A stretch of DNA of 64,000 bases from NCBI RefSeq assembly GCF_013393385.1, contig NZ_AP023239.1, positions 2,604,001 through 2,668,000 on the forward strand, in the 5' to 3' direction. This DNA comes from Paenibacillus sp. URB8-2. GTDB lineage: Bacteria; Bacillota; Bacilli; Paenibacillales; Paenibacillaceae. The position numbers were made by a program, and so were the translations under genes. A model generated the notes under the pieces. It did no database searches. It saw nothing but the letters and a program-made list of their open reading frames with translations, and had not been told where the DNA came from. This document shows, piece after piece, positions 35,107 through 44,292 of the stretch; position 1 is the first letter of the stretch, and each line of letters begins with the position of its first letter.

Positions 35107-36228
35107 ATGAAGATGAAAGATCCCCGAATTCAGAAGTTGGCCGAAAATCTGGTCGGCTACTCCGTAAACGTACAACCGGGAGAGAACGTGCTGGTAGAAA
35201 TGGTCGGCAGCGAACGCGATCTGGTTAAAGCTATCGTAGAGGAAATCGGAAAGGCCGGAGGCCATGCGTTTGTGCAGCTAATCGACCGTACCGTGCTGCG
35301 CAGCATGCTTATGACTGCGACTGAGGAAGGCCTGCGTACATGGGCTGAAATCGATTTGAACCGTATGAAGCAAATGCAGGGCTATATCGGCATCCGCGCC
35401 GGCGAGAATGTCAACGACTTGGCCGACGTCCCTGAAGAGAAGATGCGTCTCTACAATTCGCTGTATTCCCATCCTGTACATAGTGAGCAGAGGGTGAAGC
35501 ATACGAAATGGGTGGTTCTCAGGTATCCGAACGCCAGTATGGCACAGCTTGCCAACACGTCCACGGAAGCGTTTGAGGATTTCTACTTCAACGTCTGCAA
35601 CCTGGATTACGCCAATATGGATAAAGCCCAGGAACCGCTCTCGGAGCTCATGAGAAAGACGGACAAAGTGCGGATCACAGGGCCGGGAACAGATATTTCC
35701 TTCTCAATTAAAGGCATCGGCGCCCAGAAGTGCTCTGGTCATCGAAACATTCCGGACGGCGAAGTTTACAGCGCGCCCGTGCGCGATTCGGTTAACGGCA
35801 CGATCAGCTATAACGCGGCTACGTTGTACAACGGGATCACGTTTGAGAATATCAAATTCACTTTCGAGAATGGCAAAATTGTCGAAGCGACCAGTAACGA
35901 TACCGCCCGTCTTAACGAGATTCTGGATTCGGACGAAGGAGCGCGCCATATCGGAGAATTCGCCATCGGCTTCAATCCGTACATTCTGCATCCGATGAAA
36001 GATATTTTGTTTGATGAAAAAATCGCCGGCAGCCTTCATTTTACGCCGGGTCAGGCGTATGAGGTGACCGACAACGGCAACCGTTCCTCCATCCATTGGG
36101 ACCTTGTGCTGATCCAGCGGCCGGAATACGGCGGCGGGGAAATTTATTTCGACGACAGACTCATCCGTAAAGACGGCCTGTTTGTTATTCCGGAGCTTGA
36201 AGCTCTCAACCCGGAGCATTTGAAATAG
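35107..36228 (+). CDS. M29-family metallo-aminopeptidase (AmpS-like)
   Basis: A 373-residue cytoplasmic aminopeptidase of the thermophilic M29 family (AmpS/PepS/aminopeptidase T), which uses two metal ions. Family segments: GENVLVEMVG, the NVCNLDYANM region, FSIKGIGAQKCSGHRNIPDGEVY with metal ligand Glu, SNDTARLNEIL, GEFAIGFNP, and the final IHWDLV...GGGEIYFD. AGGAAGG precedes the first of two ATGs (35107 and 35113). It probably recycles peptides. Confidence 0.92.
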   Translation: MKMKDPRIQKLAENLVGYSVNVQPGENVLVEMVGSERDLVKAIVEEIGKAGGHAFVQLIDRTVLRSMLMTATEEGLRTWAEIDLNRMKQMQGYIGIRAGENVNDLADVPEEKMRLYNSLYSHPVHSEQRVKHTKWVVLRYPNASMAQLANTSTEAFEDFYFNVCNLDYANMDKAQEPLSELMRKTDKVRITGPGTDISFSIKGIGAQKCSGHRNIPDGEVYSAPVRDSVNGTISYNAATLYNGITFENIKFTFENGKIVEATSNDTARLNEILDSDEGARHIGEFAIGFNPYILHPMKDILFDEKIAGSLHFTPGQAYEVTDNGNRSSIHWDLVLIQRPEYGGGEIYFDDRLIRKDGLFVIPELEALNPEHLK

Positions 36229-36335
36229 AAGGAAAAATATTAGATAAATCCTTGCGCCAGTAAGCGGATTCAATGTATCATGGAAATGATTATACAGCAT
36301 ATAAATTTCTAATATCAGTTTCGGAGGGATCCCAC

Positions 36336-36587
36336 ATGTCCACAAACGGTAACAATGCAGCAATCGTGGAAATTGCACAAACGGCGAGCAAATTTGCTTC
36401 ATCGATCGTTCTTCAGGCTGACAACAAGTACATTGACGTAAAAAGTATTCTCGGTTTGTTCACGACTCTGGTAGCGAGCCAGAATTATGAACTGCATGTG
36501 CACGGAGCGGATGCCGAAGAAGCGAAGAAGGCAATGACCGATGTTTTTGCCAAGCACGGCTTGAAATTTACAGTTGTAGAAGAGTAA
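36336..36587 (+). CDS. HPr-like protein lacking the catalytic His15
   Basis: An 83-residue HPr-fold protein. The second helix and the regulatory region align well: AQTASKF (14-20) and the Ser46 equivalent in KSILGLF at Ser37, then GADAEEAKKAMTDVFAKHGL. The usual GIHARPAT active site is absent: counting back from QTASKF, the His15 position is Asn6, and about eight N-terminal residues are missing. It therefore cannot carry PEP-derived phosphate at His but might still be phosphorylated at Ser, like Crh. GGAGGG at 36323-36328 fixes the start; no longer start in frame restores the motif. Confidence 0.82.
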   Translation: MSTNGNNAAIVEIAQTASKFASSIVLQADNKYIDVKSILGLFTTLVASQNYELHVHGADAEEAKKAMTDVFAKHGLKFTVVEE

Positions 36588-36603
36588 TACCCGTTTTTTT
36601 GAA

Positions 36604-36629
36604 GCCCTGCCGAACCGGCAGGGCTTTTT
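36604..36629 (+). terminator. Terminator after the HPr-like gene
   Basis: GCCCTGCCG (36604-36612) pairs with CGGCAGGGC (36616-36624, with a small internal offset), then TTTTT. Repeat copy B starts three bases on. Confidence 0.88.
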
Positions 36630-36631
36630 AA

Positions 36632-36720
36632 AAATATAAGAATGTATAAGCTGGGGGCTTAACATTTTCTACGAGAAACGTACTTGCGTCTTATAAAGAC
36701 GCCGTCAGGCGTTTCTTCTT
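36632..36720 (+). repeat. Terminator-adjacent dispersed repeat, copy B
   Basis: 89 bp. Same order as the other copies but missing the right arm of the outer inverted repeat (an 11-bp deletion of GACTTATATTT). It keeps TAAGCT-GGG-GGCTTA, TACG-AGAAA-CGTA, GCGTCTT-ATA-AAGACGC (36686-36702) and the overlapping AGACGCC-GTCA-GGCGTTT hairpin with pyrimidine tail. It lies between the HPr-like gene and ylaN, both on the plus strand. Confidence 0.92.
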
Positions 36721-36821
36721 GTGAGGCTGGAAAAGTGCATTCTTGTATTGGCAACCGATTTCGACTAATATTAAATAAAATAGTGCTGGAGCTGTAAATT
36801 TGGACATGGGGGGGAAGATGC

Positions 36822-37115
36822 ATGACTTCGTCGGAATTGCAGGAACAACTGAACATCAAGGCCGTAGCTCTGTTGCAAGAAGACGCCGATAAAATTCAGA
36901 AGCTCATCGAAGTGCAGATGGAGAATCTGGCAACTCGCTACTGCCCTCTCTATGAGGAAGTACTGGATACTCAAATGTACGGTTTCTCCAGAGAGGTCGA
37001 CTTCGCGGTCAGAGCGGGACTGCTGTCGGAGCTTACGGGCAAAGAAATTGTAAGCAAACTTGAACGGGAACTGGCGGTACTGTATGAAATGCTGAATGAG
37101 AAGGCGAAACAATAG
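36822..37115 (+). CDS. ylaN: YlaN family protein (UPF0358)
   Basis: A 97-residue helical cytoplasmic protein matching YlaN from residue 8 on ([47 protein letters not shown]). YlaN is linked to iron homeostasis through interaction with Fur and is essential in some Bacilli. The conserved Cys is at residue 41. It lies near ftsW, as in B. subtilis, although the two are convergent here and separated by a cation antiporter and an Asp23-family gene. Confidence 0.92.
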   Translation: MTSSELQEQLNIKAVALLQEDADKIQKLIEVQMENLATRYCPLYEEVLDTQMYGFSREVDFAVRAGLLSELTGKEIVSKLERELAVLYEMLNEKAKQ

Positions 37116-37155
37116 ACAGGTCTTCTTCCGACATTGAACCGGACAAACCCGTTAT

Positions 37156-37188
37156 AAAAAATCGCGCATGTGATCATGCGCGATTTTT
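37156..37188. terminator. Bidirectional terminator
   Basis: AAAAATCGCGCATG (about 37157-37170) pairs with CATGCGCGATTTTT (37175-37188), a 14-bp stem with a 4-base loop, between ylaN and the convergent cax gene. Confidence 0.93.
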
Positions 37189-37200
37189 GTCGTTTCTATA

Positions 37201-38271
37201 TTATACGAGGAAAAAGGAAACACCGAGGATAATATATACGGCTAACAGCAGCAGCCCTTCGTACCAGTTAGTCGCGCCGTCCTGCGTAATCGACTTGGCG
37301 ATAAAGACGGCGACGCCGATTGCAACCAGCTCTATGGTGGTAAATACGATATCCATCGTATTCCCGGTGAAGTAGCTGGCGAAAATAAGCACAGGCGCTA
37401 CGAACAAGGCGATCTGCAGGCTGCTGCCGACCGCGATTTCCACAGCAGCGCCGATTTTGTTCTTCATGGCAAGCAGGATGGCGGCGCTGTGTTCCGCGGC
37501 GTTACCGATAATCGCAACCAGGAAGGCGCCGACGAACAGCTCACTCAGTCCAAATCGTTCGGTCAGGCTCTCCAGCGTGCCGACCAGCCATTCACTGACG
37601 AAGGCGACCATGACGGTGGCAAGAACCAGGTACAGGATCGATTTGCCCTTGGACCATGATGGAGCATGCTCATTCGGAAGCTCTTCCTCTTTGTCCTCGG
37701 TAACGTCGTCCAAATATTTTTTATGCGTGATCATAGAGAAGCCGAGCCAGGCCAAATAGGAGATGATCAGGACCCCGGCTACGACCAGGCTGAGCGTATC
37801 GGTTTCCAATTCGGTAATCGAATGGGTATTCAGGAACATGGCCGGAACGAACAGGGCGATGACACCCACAATCATCAGTGAGCCGTTCAGGCCCGCCAGC
37901 GTAACATTGAAATTTTGCACTTTGTATTTCAAGCCGCCCGCGAAGATGCTGAGTCCGAGCACAAGCAGCAGGTTGCCGATGATGGAGCCGGTCAAGCTCG
38001 CTTTTACCATGTCATACAATCCTTCTCTAACGAGGAAAAAAGCGATAATAAGCTCGGCAGCGTTGCCGAATGTAGCGTTGAGGAAGCCTCCCAGCCGTTG
38101 ACCGGCGTAATGGGCTACGCTCTCCGTAGCTCTGCCGAGGAATCCGGCGACAAATACGACAGCGATGGCGGACAGCACGAATTGAAGCGTGTGATCCCAG
38201 TTAGCGTAGTGTCCGATGGCGCTTAGTACGAAGGTGATGGCTAGTAGCGACGGCGAAATCCATTTTTTCAA
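37201..38271 (-). CDS. Calcium/proton antiporter (CaCA family, Cax/ChaA type)
   Basis: A 356-residue membrane protein with about 11 hydrophobic segments that exports Ca2+ in exchange for protons. The two alpha repeats are intact: GFLNATFGNAAELIIAFF in the first half and VAIIGNAAEHSAAI in the second, each with the ion-binding Glu. An acidic cytoplasmic loop (DDVTEDKEEELPNEH) separates them. The start is TTG 38271 with GGGGTG eight bases upstream; the earlier TTG at 38292 lacks a site. Confidence 0.92.
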   Translation of the reverse strand: MKKWISPSLLAITFVLSAIGHYANWDHTLQFVLSAIAVVFVAGFLGRATESVAHYAGQRLGGFLNATFGNAAELIIAFFLVREGLYDMVKASLTGSIIGNLLLVLGLSIFAGGLKYKVQNFNVTLAGLNGSLMIVGVIALFVPAMFLNTHSITELETDTLSLVVAGVLIISYLAWLGFSMITHKKYLDDVTEDKEEELPNEHAPSWSKGKSILYLVLATVMVAFVSEWLVGTLESLTERFGLSELFVGAFLVAIIGNAAEHSAAILLAMKNKIGAAVEIAVGSSLQIALFVAPVLIFASYFTGNTMDIVFTTIELVAIGVAVFIAKSITQDGATNWYEGLLLLAVYIILGVSFFLV

Positions 38272-38418
38272 TGTAAAACACACCCCAATCAATTTTTATG
38301 TATGTAACTCAATATACCCAAATTGTTCCTGTATGTAAACGAACGCGAAGAAGCCATTTGCATTTTAGCCTGTTTAGGAATTACAATAATTGATAATGAA
38401 GTGTAAGGGGGAAAGGGC

Positions 38419-38784
38419 ATGGCGGAACAACTTCAACTGGAAATGGGAAATATACGAATCTCTAATGACGTAGTCTCAAAAATTGCCGGAATGGCTGCCT
38501 TGGAGACTCCGGGAATCGCAGCCATGTCAGGAGGTTTGTCGGAAGGTTGGGCCAAGCGTCTCAGCGGAAAAAACGTGCAAAAAGGCGTTACCGTGGAAGT
38601 GGGACAGCTGGAGGCGGCGGTCGATCTGCGGATTATCGTGCTGTACGAAACACCGATTCATGAAGTGTGCCGCATGCTGCAGCAGAACGTGCGCGAAGCG
38701 GTGGAAAGCATGACGGGTCTGCGAGTCGTCGAAGTGAATGTCAAGGTGGAAGGCGTTGCTTTTAAGAACGATGAAATTTCGTAA
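38419..38784 (+). CDS. Asp23/Gls24 family envelope-stress protein
   Basis: A 121-residue Asp23 (Gls24/YloU) domain protein: GNIRISNDVVSKIAGMAALETPGI at the start and TPIHEVCRMLQQNVREAVESMTGLRVVEVNVKV at the end define the family. It is a cytoplasmic protein associated with envelope homeostasis. AGGGGGAAAGGG precedes the ATG. Monocistronic and divergent from the antiporter. No membrane anchor partner (AmaP) is adjacent. Confidence 0.9.
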   Translation: MAEQLQLEMGNIRISNDVVSKIAGMAALETPGIAAMSGGLSEGWAKRLSGKNVQKGVTVEVGQLEAAVDLRIIVLYETPIHEVCRMLQQNVREAVESMTGLRVVEVNVKVEGVAFKNDEIS

Positions 38785-38828
38785 AGCGTATACTGCAAGC
38801 GCTCGGATTTACCGATCAAGCGGCATTG

Positions 38829-38878
38829 AAAAAGGGTGTCACTTCCTTACCGTCAGGTAGGAAGGAGACACCCTTTTG
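38829..38878. terminator. Bidirectional terminator
   Basis: AAAAAGGGTGTC...CTTCCTTACC pairs with GGTAGGAAGG...GACACCCTTTT, a long interrupted stem between convergent genes. Confidence 0.9.
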
Positions 38879-38900
38879 TTATAAATCGAGGCCGAGTCGG

Positions 38901-40112
38901 TTAACGGGAAACCGCGCGGGTAATTTTGACCGATTTTGTATGCTCTTCCTTCAACGGACGGGCGGTTTCCCGCGAAATGTTAAGGATAATGCCCATCGAC
39001 AGCATTGTAACGAGCAGCGAAGAGCCGCCGTAGCTGATGAAAGGAAGCGTAACTCCGGTCAGCGGAATCGTCTTCGTGACACCGCCTATATTGACGAAGG
39101 CCTGAATCGCGATTAGGCCCATTACGCCAATGCCGACCAGGGTTCCGAACGAGTCCTTGCACCTGAGCGCCACGAGAATGCCTCTCCAGATAAAATAGAG
39201 ATAGATCAACAGGAACAGGAGCGTTCCGGTAAATCCAAGCTCTTCGCCGATCACGGCGAAAATAAAGTCCGTATACGGGTAGGGCAGGTAATGCAGCTTT
39301 TGGATGCCTTTTCCGATTCCGGCCCCCCCGACGCCACCTTCTCCGAGCGCGGTCAGGGATTGAATGATATTATAACCGGCACCTTCCGCATCCTGAAAAG
39401 GATCAAGGAACGCATCGATACGGCCTTTGCGGTAATCATGGCTGGCGGCCGCCTGATCCGTGCTCGGGGAAAGAGAGTCGACCGCCATTTTCGCGCCGAG
39501 CACCAGGCCCGCGCCGAGAACAACCAGCATGACCGACCCTAAAATATGCTTTAGACTCGCCCCGCCGGCGAAAATGACCAGGCCGCTTGTGGCAACGAGA
39601 ATGAGGCAGGAGCCCAAATCCGGCTGCATCATAATCAGGCCTGCGACGATGCCGACAATAACCGTGACCGGAATATATCCGCTTCGCAGATCGCGCAGGC
39701 GTTCGTCCTTTTTAGTTATTAAAGCGGCCAGGTACAGGATAATTGAAATTTTGGCAAGCTCCGTCGGCTGGATGCCGAGTCCCGCGATGTTCAGCCAGCT
39801 CCGCGCTCCATTGACCCGTTCGGTGGAAGCCACGAACAGCAGCAGGACAACCGTCAGAATGAACAGCGGCGCATACCACTTTTTAAATTTGCTGTAATGA
39901 ATATTCATGGTCGTAAACATCGCGATGGTGCCGAGAAAGACCCAAACAAGCTGTCTTTTTAGAAAATAAAGCGGATCATTCTTGAAAAAAAGACTGGAGC
40001 TGGAACTGAAAACCATAATAAGGCCGAATCCGACGAGCAGCAGCGTCAAGATCAACAGTTGAAAATCGGGTGTTCCTTTGGCGGGCGGGCTTTCGTTGTT
40101 TTTTTTCATCAT
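38901..40112 (-). CDS. ftsW: FtsW/RodA/SpoVE-family peptidoglycan polymerase
   Basis: A SEDS-family glycosyltransferase that polymerises lipid II at the septum. About 403 residues with ten membrane segments. Signatures: STERVNGARSWL, QPTELAKISIILYLAALI, QPDLGSCLIL, and near the end TGVTLPFISYGGSSLL. The start is uncertain: ATG 40112 has a poor ribosome site, and a TTG at 40133 overlaps the upstream YugN-like gene, so translation is probably coupled to it. Proximity to ylaN argues for FtsW rather than RodA. Confidence 0.9.
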   Translation of the reverse strand: MMKKNNESPPAKGTPDFQLLILTLLLVGFGLIMVFSSSSSLFFKNDPLYFLKRQLVWVFLGTIAMFTTMNIHYSKFKKWYAPLFILTVVLLLFVASTERVNGARSWLNIAGLGIQPTELAKISIILYLAALITKKDERLRDLRSGYIPVTVIVGIVAGLIMMQPDLGSCLILVATSGLVIFAGGASLKHILGSVMLVVLGAGLVLGAKMAVDSLSPSTDQAAASHDYRKGRIDAFLDPFQDAEGAGYNIIQSLTALGEGGVGGAGIGKGIQKLHYLPYPYTDFIFAVIGEELGFTGTLLFLLIYLYFIWRGILVALRCKDSFGTLVGIGVMGLIAIQAFVNIGGVTKTIPLTGVTLPFISYGGSSLLVTMLSMGIILNISRETARPLKEEHTKSVKITRAVSR

Positions 40113-40122
40113 CTGTCTGCGC

Positions 40123-40470
40123 TCATGCTTCAAGGAGGCGTTTCAATTCAAGAATCCGCTCTCCGGCTGTATTTAGTACGGTTTGAGGAACCGAAGACTC
40201 GTATTCCAGACCGTGGGGAAAGGTCGCTTTGCCCAGGTAAACGGCTTCAATCGCCAGCACAGCGTCCGGTTTTTCCAGCTTGCCCTCAACGGCGCGTGTG
40301 TTAACCCGCAGAAAGTAGTCCCCGCCGCCCGCAGAGTCTTCGATTTTGCAGTCATATGTAGCCCTGTAGTATTCCCACTGCCAGCGGATGAACCCTGCCT
40401 TTTCGGCGCTCTCATCCAGATAAAGAAGATCGCTTTGCAGCCCTACAAGACCCGTGTTCTCAAAAATCAT
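40123..40470 (-). CDS. YugN-like family protein
   Basis: A 115-residue soluble protein beginning MIFENTGLVGLQ, a recognised YugN-like pattern; the middle is beta-rich (WQWEYYRATYDCKIED, YFLRVNTRAVEG). Function is unknown. AAGGGGG precedes its ATG. Its stop lies within the 5' region of ftsW, so the two form an operon. Confidence 0.8.
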   Translation of the reverse strand: MIFENTGLVGLQSDLLYLDESAEKAGFIRWQWEYYRATYDCKIEDSAGGGDYFLRVNTRAVEGKLEKPDAVLAIEAVYLGKATFPHGLEYESSVPQTVLNTAGERILELKRLLEA

Positions 40471-40694
40471 GGCGTGCCAACCCCCTTATGATGTAAATCC
40501 AAAAAGTTATTCCATTCTGGCAAGTGCCTTATTCTACCTCATGATATTATGTTTGACGGGGCTATGCAAGACTGAAAGCGGGACGGAATACCCCGGTATT
40601 GCCATTTCTGCTACAATAAAAGCAGACTGCCGCTGCAAGGTGAGGCAAGCTGGAAGCAGCAGGGTCTCTTAGGGGAGCGGCTCACGGGAAGGGA

Positions 40695-41876
40695 ATGGAT
40701 AATATGGAGCAAAAACCGATCGAAATGCTGCAGCCGGATATGGTGAAGTGGCGCCGACATCTGCATCGGAATCCGGAACTGTCGTATCAGGAGCGGAAAA
40801 CATCGGCTTTTGTGGCTGAGAAACTGGAGAGCTTCGGCATCGAAGTGAAGAAAAGTTCGTCAGGTTATGGCATTACGGGAATATTAAAAGGCGGAAGCCC
40901 GGGAAAGACCGTCGTTCTTCGGGCGGATATGGACGCGCTTCCGATTCAGGATGAGAAGGCGTGCGAGTACGCTTCGGAGATAGCGGGCGCAATGCATGCC
41001 TGCGGACATGACGGACATACGTCCATCCTGCTGGCTGCGGCGAGCTATTACAGCAGCCGTAAGGATGAGCTGCGCGGCGAGCTGCGCTTTCTGTTTCAGC
41101 CCGCGGAAGAGGTCTGCCCCGGCGGAGCCCTCGGCATGATCGCCGAGGGGGTACTGGACGGGGCCGATGCCGTGTACGGGCTTCACTTGTGGACGCCGCT
41201 GCCTGTTGGAACGGTAGCGAGCGCTCCGGGCCCGCTGATGGCATCGGCGGATGAATTCTTTATCGACATTATCGGCAAGGGAGGCCATGCCGGCACGCCT
41301 CATCGGACAGTTGACAGCATAGCGGCCGGAGCGGCGCTTGTGACACAGCTGCATAGCATCGTCAGCCGTTCGGTGGACCCGCTGCGGCCAGCCGTTCTGA
41401 ACGTGGGCACCTTTCAAGGAGGGTATGCCCAGAATGTCGTCGCGGAGCAGTGCCGGCTGACCGGGACGGTGCGGGCCTTCGACGATGAGACTCGGCAGCT
41501 GCTCAAGCGCCGGGTCGAAGAGATGGTGGCATCGGTCTCCGCGGCCTACGGTGCGGAATCGAAGCTGGATTATGTGATGGGATATCCTCCGCTGGTTAAC
41601 CATGAAGAGGAGACGGCGCGCTTTTTCCGCGAAGCGCCGGAGGCGCTGGGTAGCTCGGTGCGCGTCACTGTTATGGAAAAGCTGATGCCTGCTGAGGATT
41701 TCTCTTATTACGTCCGCGAGGTGCCGGGCTGCTTCATGTTCGTTGGGGCGGGCAACCCGGAGAAGAATGCGATATATCCGCATCACCACTCCAAATTCGA
41801 TTTCGATGAGGACGCGATGCTGCATGGAGTCAAGCTGCTGATCTCGATGGCCGATTCCTGTCTGAACGAAATTTAG
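40695..41876 (+). CDS. M20-family amidohydrolase (N-acyl-amino-acid hydrolase type)
   Basis: A 393-residue binuclear zinc hydrolase that removes acyl groups from amino-acid conjugates. Metal and catalytic segments: RADMDALPIQDE (about 75-86), HACGHDGHTS, QPAEEVCPGGA (catalytic Glu pair), the dimerisation-domain GKGGHAGTPH, and the late PHHHSKFDFDE. Related Bacillus enzymes are HipO/YxeP/YtnL. GGGAAGGG precedes the ATG; an extended -10 (TGC-TACAAT, 40609-40617) lies upstream. Substrate unknown. Confidence 0.9.
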   Translation: MDNMEQKPIEMLQPDMVKWRRHLHRNPELSYQERKTSAFVAEKLESFGIEVKKSSSGYGITGILKGGSPGKTVVLRADMDALPIQDEKACEYASEIAGAMHACGHDGHTSILLAAASYYSSRKDELRGELRFLFQPAEEVCPGGALGMIAEGVLDGADAVYGLHLWTPLPVGTVASAPGPLMASADEFFIDIIGKGGHAGTPHRTVDSIAAGAALVTQLHSIVSRSVDPLRPAVLNVGTFQGGYAQNVVAEQCRLTGTVRAFDDETRQLLKRRVEEMVASVSAAYGAESKLDYVMGYPPLVNHEEETARFFREAPEALGSSVRVTVMEKLMPAEDFSYYVREVPGCFMFVGAGNPEKNAIYPHHHSKFDFDEDAMLHGVKLLISMADSCLNEI

Positions 41877-42005
41877 GCCGAATAATTTTGCGGTGAACGG
41901 AGAACCTACTTACGTAATACGGATGCTGCCTGCGCGCTTTCTAGCGCTGCCCGGGTTTCCGGCCGCATAGCGGGCGGTCCGTCAAGCGAAAAGGAGGGTT
42001 CTTCA

Positions 42006-42443
42006 TTGAAGAAAACAGTACAGGAAGTTATGACCACCCAGCCGGTTACCGTGACCCTGCAGGACAATATTTATGAAGCGGCCGTAAAAATGAGAGATAA
42101 CGATACCGGATTTATCCCGGTTGTTGATTTCTCCGACGGGCACACGCTTATCGGCGTCGTTACCGACCGCGACCTGGTCATCCGGGGATACGCCGAGAAG
42201 CATTCGGGTTCCACCTCGGTGGAGAAGGTAATGACGACAGGCATCCGCTGTGCTTCGCAATCTACAACGGTAGATGAAGCCGCCGAACTGATGGCTTCGC
42301 AGCAAATTCGACGCCTACCGGTTACGGACGGCAAGAAGCTGATCGGAGTCGTATCCATCGGCGATTTGGCGGTGCGCAATATTTTTGCGGACAATGCCGG
42401 AGAAGCGCTCAGCGACATTTCCGAGCAGCATCCCCTGCACTAG
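42006..42443 (+). CDS. Two-CBS-domain protein
   Basis: A 145-residue protein made of a CBS pair (about 1-60 and 70-130: VMTTQPVTV...GFIPVVD...LIGVVTDRDLVIRGYA; VMTTGIRC...IRRLPVTDGKKLIGVVSIGDLAVR). Such stand-alone pairs bind adenine nucleotides and act as energy sensors. The start is TTG 42006 after AAAAGGAGGG. Resembles YhcV of Bacillus rather than AcuB, which has an ACT domain. Partner unknown. Confidence 0.87.
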   Translation: MKKTVQEVMTTQPVTVTLQDNIYEAAVKMRDNDTGFIPVVDFSDGHTLIGVVTDRDLVIRGYAEKHSGSTSVEKVMTTGIRCASQSTTVDEAAELMASQQIRRLPVTDGKKLIGVVSIGDLAVRNIFADNAGEALSDISEQHPLH

Positions 42444-42573
42444 AACAGCTCTTATTCATAAGCTCATTCCCGGTTGCCGGGGTGGGCTTTTTCCACATGC
42501 GGCACAAATTAGGCTAGGCGGTGCGTACATACGGAATGTGGAGGAAAGAATGAATATAGGAGGGGGAATAAAG

Positions 42574-44292
42574 GTGATTAAGGGACCCTGTGTTGTGCGC
42601 AGAGACTGGACGGTGCTGCTGGATTGCGGTCATCCGGAATTCGAAGCCGTCCGCGACAGGCTGCCGGCGTTCGCGGAGCTGGCCAAAAGTCCGCCGCTCT
42701 ATCAAACCTACCGGATAACGCCGCTGTCGCTGTGGAACGCGGCCGCTCTGGGAGCGTCGCCGGACGAAATCATTGAGAGCCTGGAGCAATGGTCAAGGCG
42801 CGTACTGCCCTCCGGGCTCGCTGAAGAAATCAAGCTACTGATGTCCAGATACGGAAGGCTCACATTGCATGCAATGGACGAATCTGAGCGGCTGCTTCTT
42901 CGCAGTGACAGCGAAGAGCTTCTGAATGAGCCGGAGATGGGTCAGGTCGCCGCGGCCTGCGGCTTCCGCAGAACAGGGCCGCTGGAAATGGCCGGAAGCG
43001 CATCCTGCCGGGGGATGCTGAAGCAGGAGCTCGCCCGAACCGGATATCCGGTGCTGGACCGCGCTGGCTATCATGAAGGCGAAGCGCTGGATATTTGCTG
43101 GAAAGAAGGAGACTGTACCTTTGAGCTCAGGGATTACCAGCGGGAAGCAGCCCGGCGGTTCGACATTTCAGGAGGCAGTGGAATTGTGGTTCTGCCCTGC
43201 GGCGCGGGAAAGACCATCGTCGGCCTGGCCGTACTTGAAGCTTTAAAGTGCGAGACGCTCATTCTTACCTCCAGTGCGACCTCCGTCCGCCAGTGGACAG
43301 AGGAATTGAAGAAGCGGACAAATCTGGCTCCGGAATGCGTAGGGGAGTACACGGGGGAACGGCGGCAGGTGCGGCCGGTTACGGTCGCGACCTATCAGAT
43401 GCTGACGCACCGCGCCTCCAAAGGGGGCGGCTTCTCGCATATGGGGCTGTTCAACGAACGAAATTGGGGGCTGATCGTATATGATGAAGTTCATTTGCTT
43501 CCCGCTCCCGTCTTCCGGGCAACCGCAGAGATTCAGGCCACACGTCGTCTTGGGCTTACCGCCACGCTTGTTAGGGAAGACGGAAGAGAGGGCGACGTTT
43601 TTTCTCTGATCGGCCCCAAAGCCTATGACTGCCCCTGGAAGACTCTGGAGCAGCGGGGCTGGATTGCCGCGGTACAGTGTCTGGAGGTACCGGTGCCGAT
43701 GGAACCGGAACTGAAGAAACGCTATTTGTACGCGGCATCTAAAGAGAAATTCCGTCTGGCTTCTGCCAATCCGGCCAAAGCCGAAATGGCGGCAAAGATC
43801 ATCGAGGCCCACAGGGGGGCGTCCATTCTGGTCATCGGCCAATACCTTGATCAATTGGGAGAGCTTGCGGCAATCATCGGCGCTCCGGTGATTACCGGGA
43901 AGACGCCGCAGCAGGAGCGGATTAAGCTGTACAACCAATTTAACGAGGGTGTATTGCCGGTGCTGATCGTATCCAAGGTCGCCAACTTTGCCGTCAATCT
44001 GCCGGATGCTTCAGTTGCCATCGAGGTGTCTGGCGCATTCGGCTCCCGGCAGGAGGAAGCGCAGCGGTTGGGCAGAGTGCTTCGCCCGAAGCGGGGGGAC
44101 AACCGGGCCTTCTTTTATACGCTGGTGACGGAGGACAGCAGAGAGCAGGAGTTCGCACTGCGGCGGCGCCTGTTTCTGACGGAGCAGGGTTATGAATATT
44201 TCGTGGTTCATGAACCGGCCGTAGAAAAAGGTGAATCGTTCATGCTGCCGGGATGCGGAAACCCGCTTGAAGAGGAGGCTTCTGGATCATAA
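42574..44292 (+). CDS. XPB/Rad25-type DNA repair helicase
   Basis: A 572-residue superfamily 2 DNA helicase. It has an N-terminal damage-recognition-like part (about 1-180), then motif Q/I with RDYQREAARRF and Walker A PCGAGKT (208-214), DEVH box in VYDEVHLL (about 302-308), GLTATLVREDG, a second RecA domain, and motif VI QRLGRVLRP. Bacterial XPB homologues unwind DNA 3'-5'. GTG 42574 follows AGGAGGGGG; upstream starts at 42550 and 42385 overlap that site or the previous gene. The stop overlaps the next start (TAATG). Confidence 0.9.
   Translation: MIKGPCVVRRDWTVLLDCGHPEFEAVRDRLPAFAELAKSPPLYQTYRITPLSLWNAAALGASPDEIIESLEQWSRRVLPSGLAEEIKLLMSRYGRLTLHAMDESERLLLRSDSEELLNEPEMGQVAAACGFRRTGPLEMAGSASCRGMLKQELARTGYPVLDRAGYHEGEALDICWKEGDCTFELRDYQREAARRFDISGGSGIVVLPCGAGKTIVGLAVLEALKCETLILTSSATSVRQWTEELKKRTNLAPECVGEYTGERRQVRPVTVATYQMLTHRASKGGGFSHMGLFNERNWGLIVYDEVHLLPAPVFRATAEIQATRRLGLTATLVREDGREGDVFSLIGPKAYDCPWKTLEQRGWIAAVQCLEVPVPMEPELKKRYLYAASKEKFRLASANPAKAEMAAKIIEAHRGASILVIGQYLDQLGELAAIIGAPVITGKTPQQERIKLYNQFNEGVLPVLIVSKVANFAVNLPDASVAIEVSGAFGSRQEEAQRLGRVLRPKRGDNRAFFYTLVTEDSREQEFALRRRLFLTEQGYEYFVVHEPAVEKGESFMLPGCGNPLEEEASGS

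Noticed and set aside
42006..42443. CBS protein as AcuB
   Set aside because: It is only a CBS pair of 145 residues and lacks the ACT domain of AcuB; it is also 18 kb from acsA.
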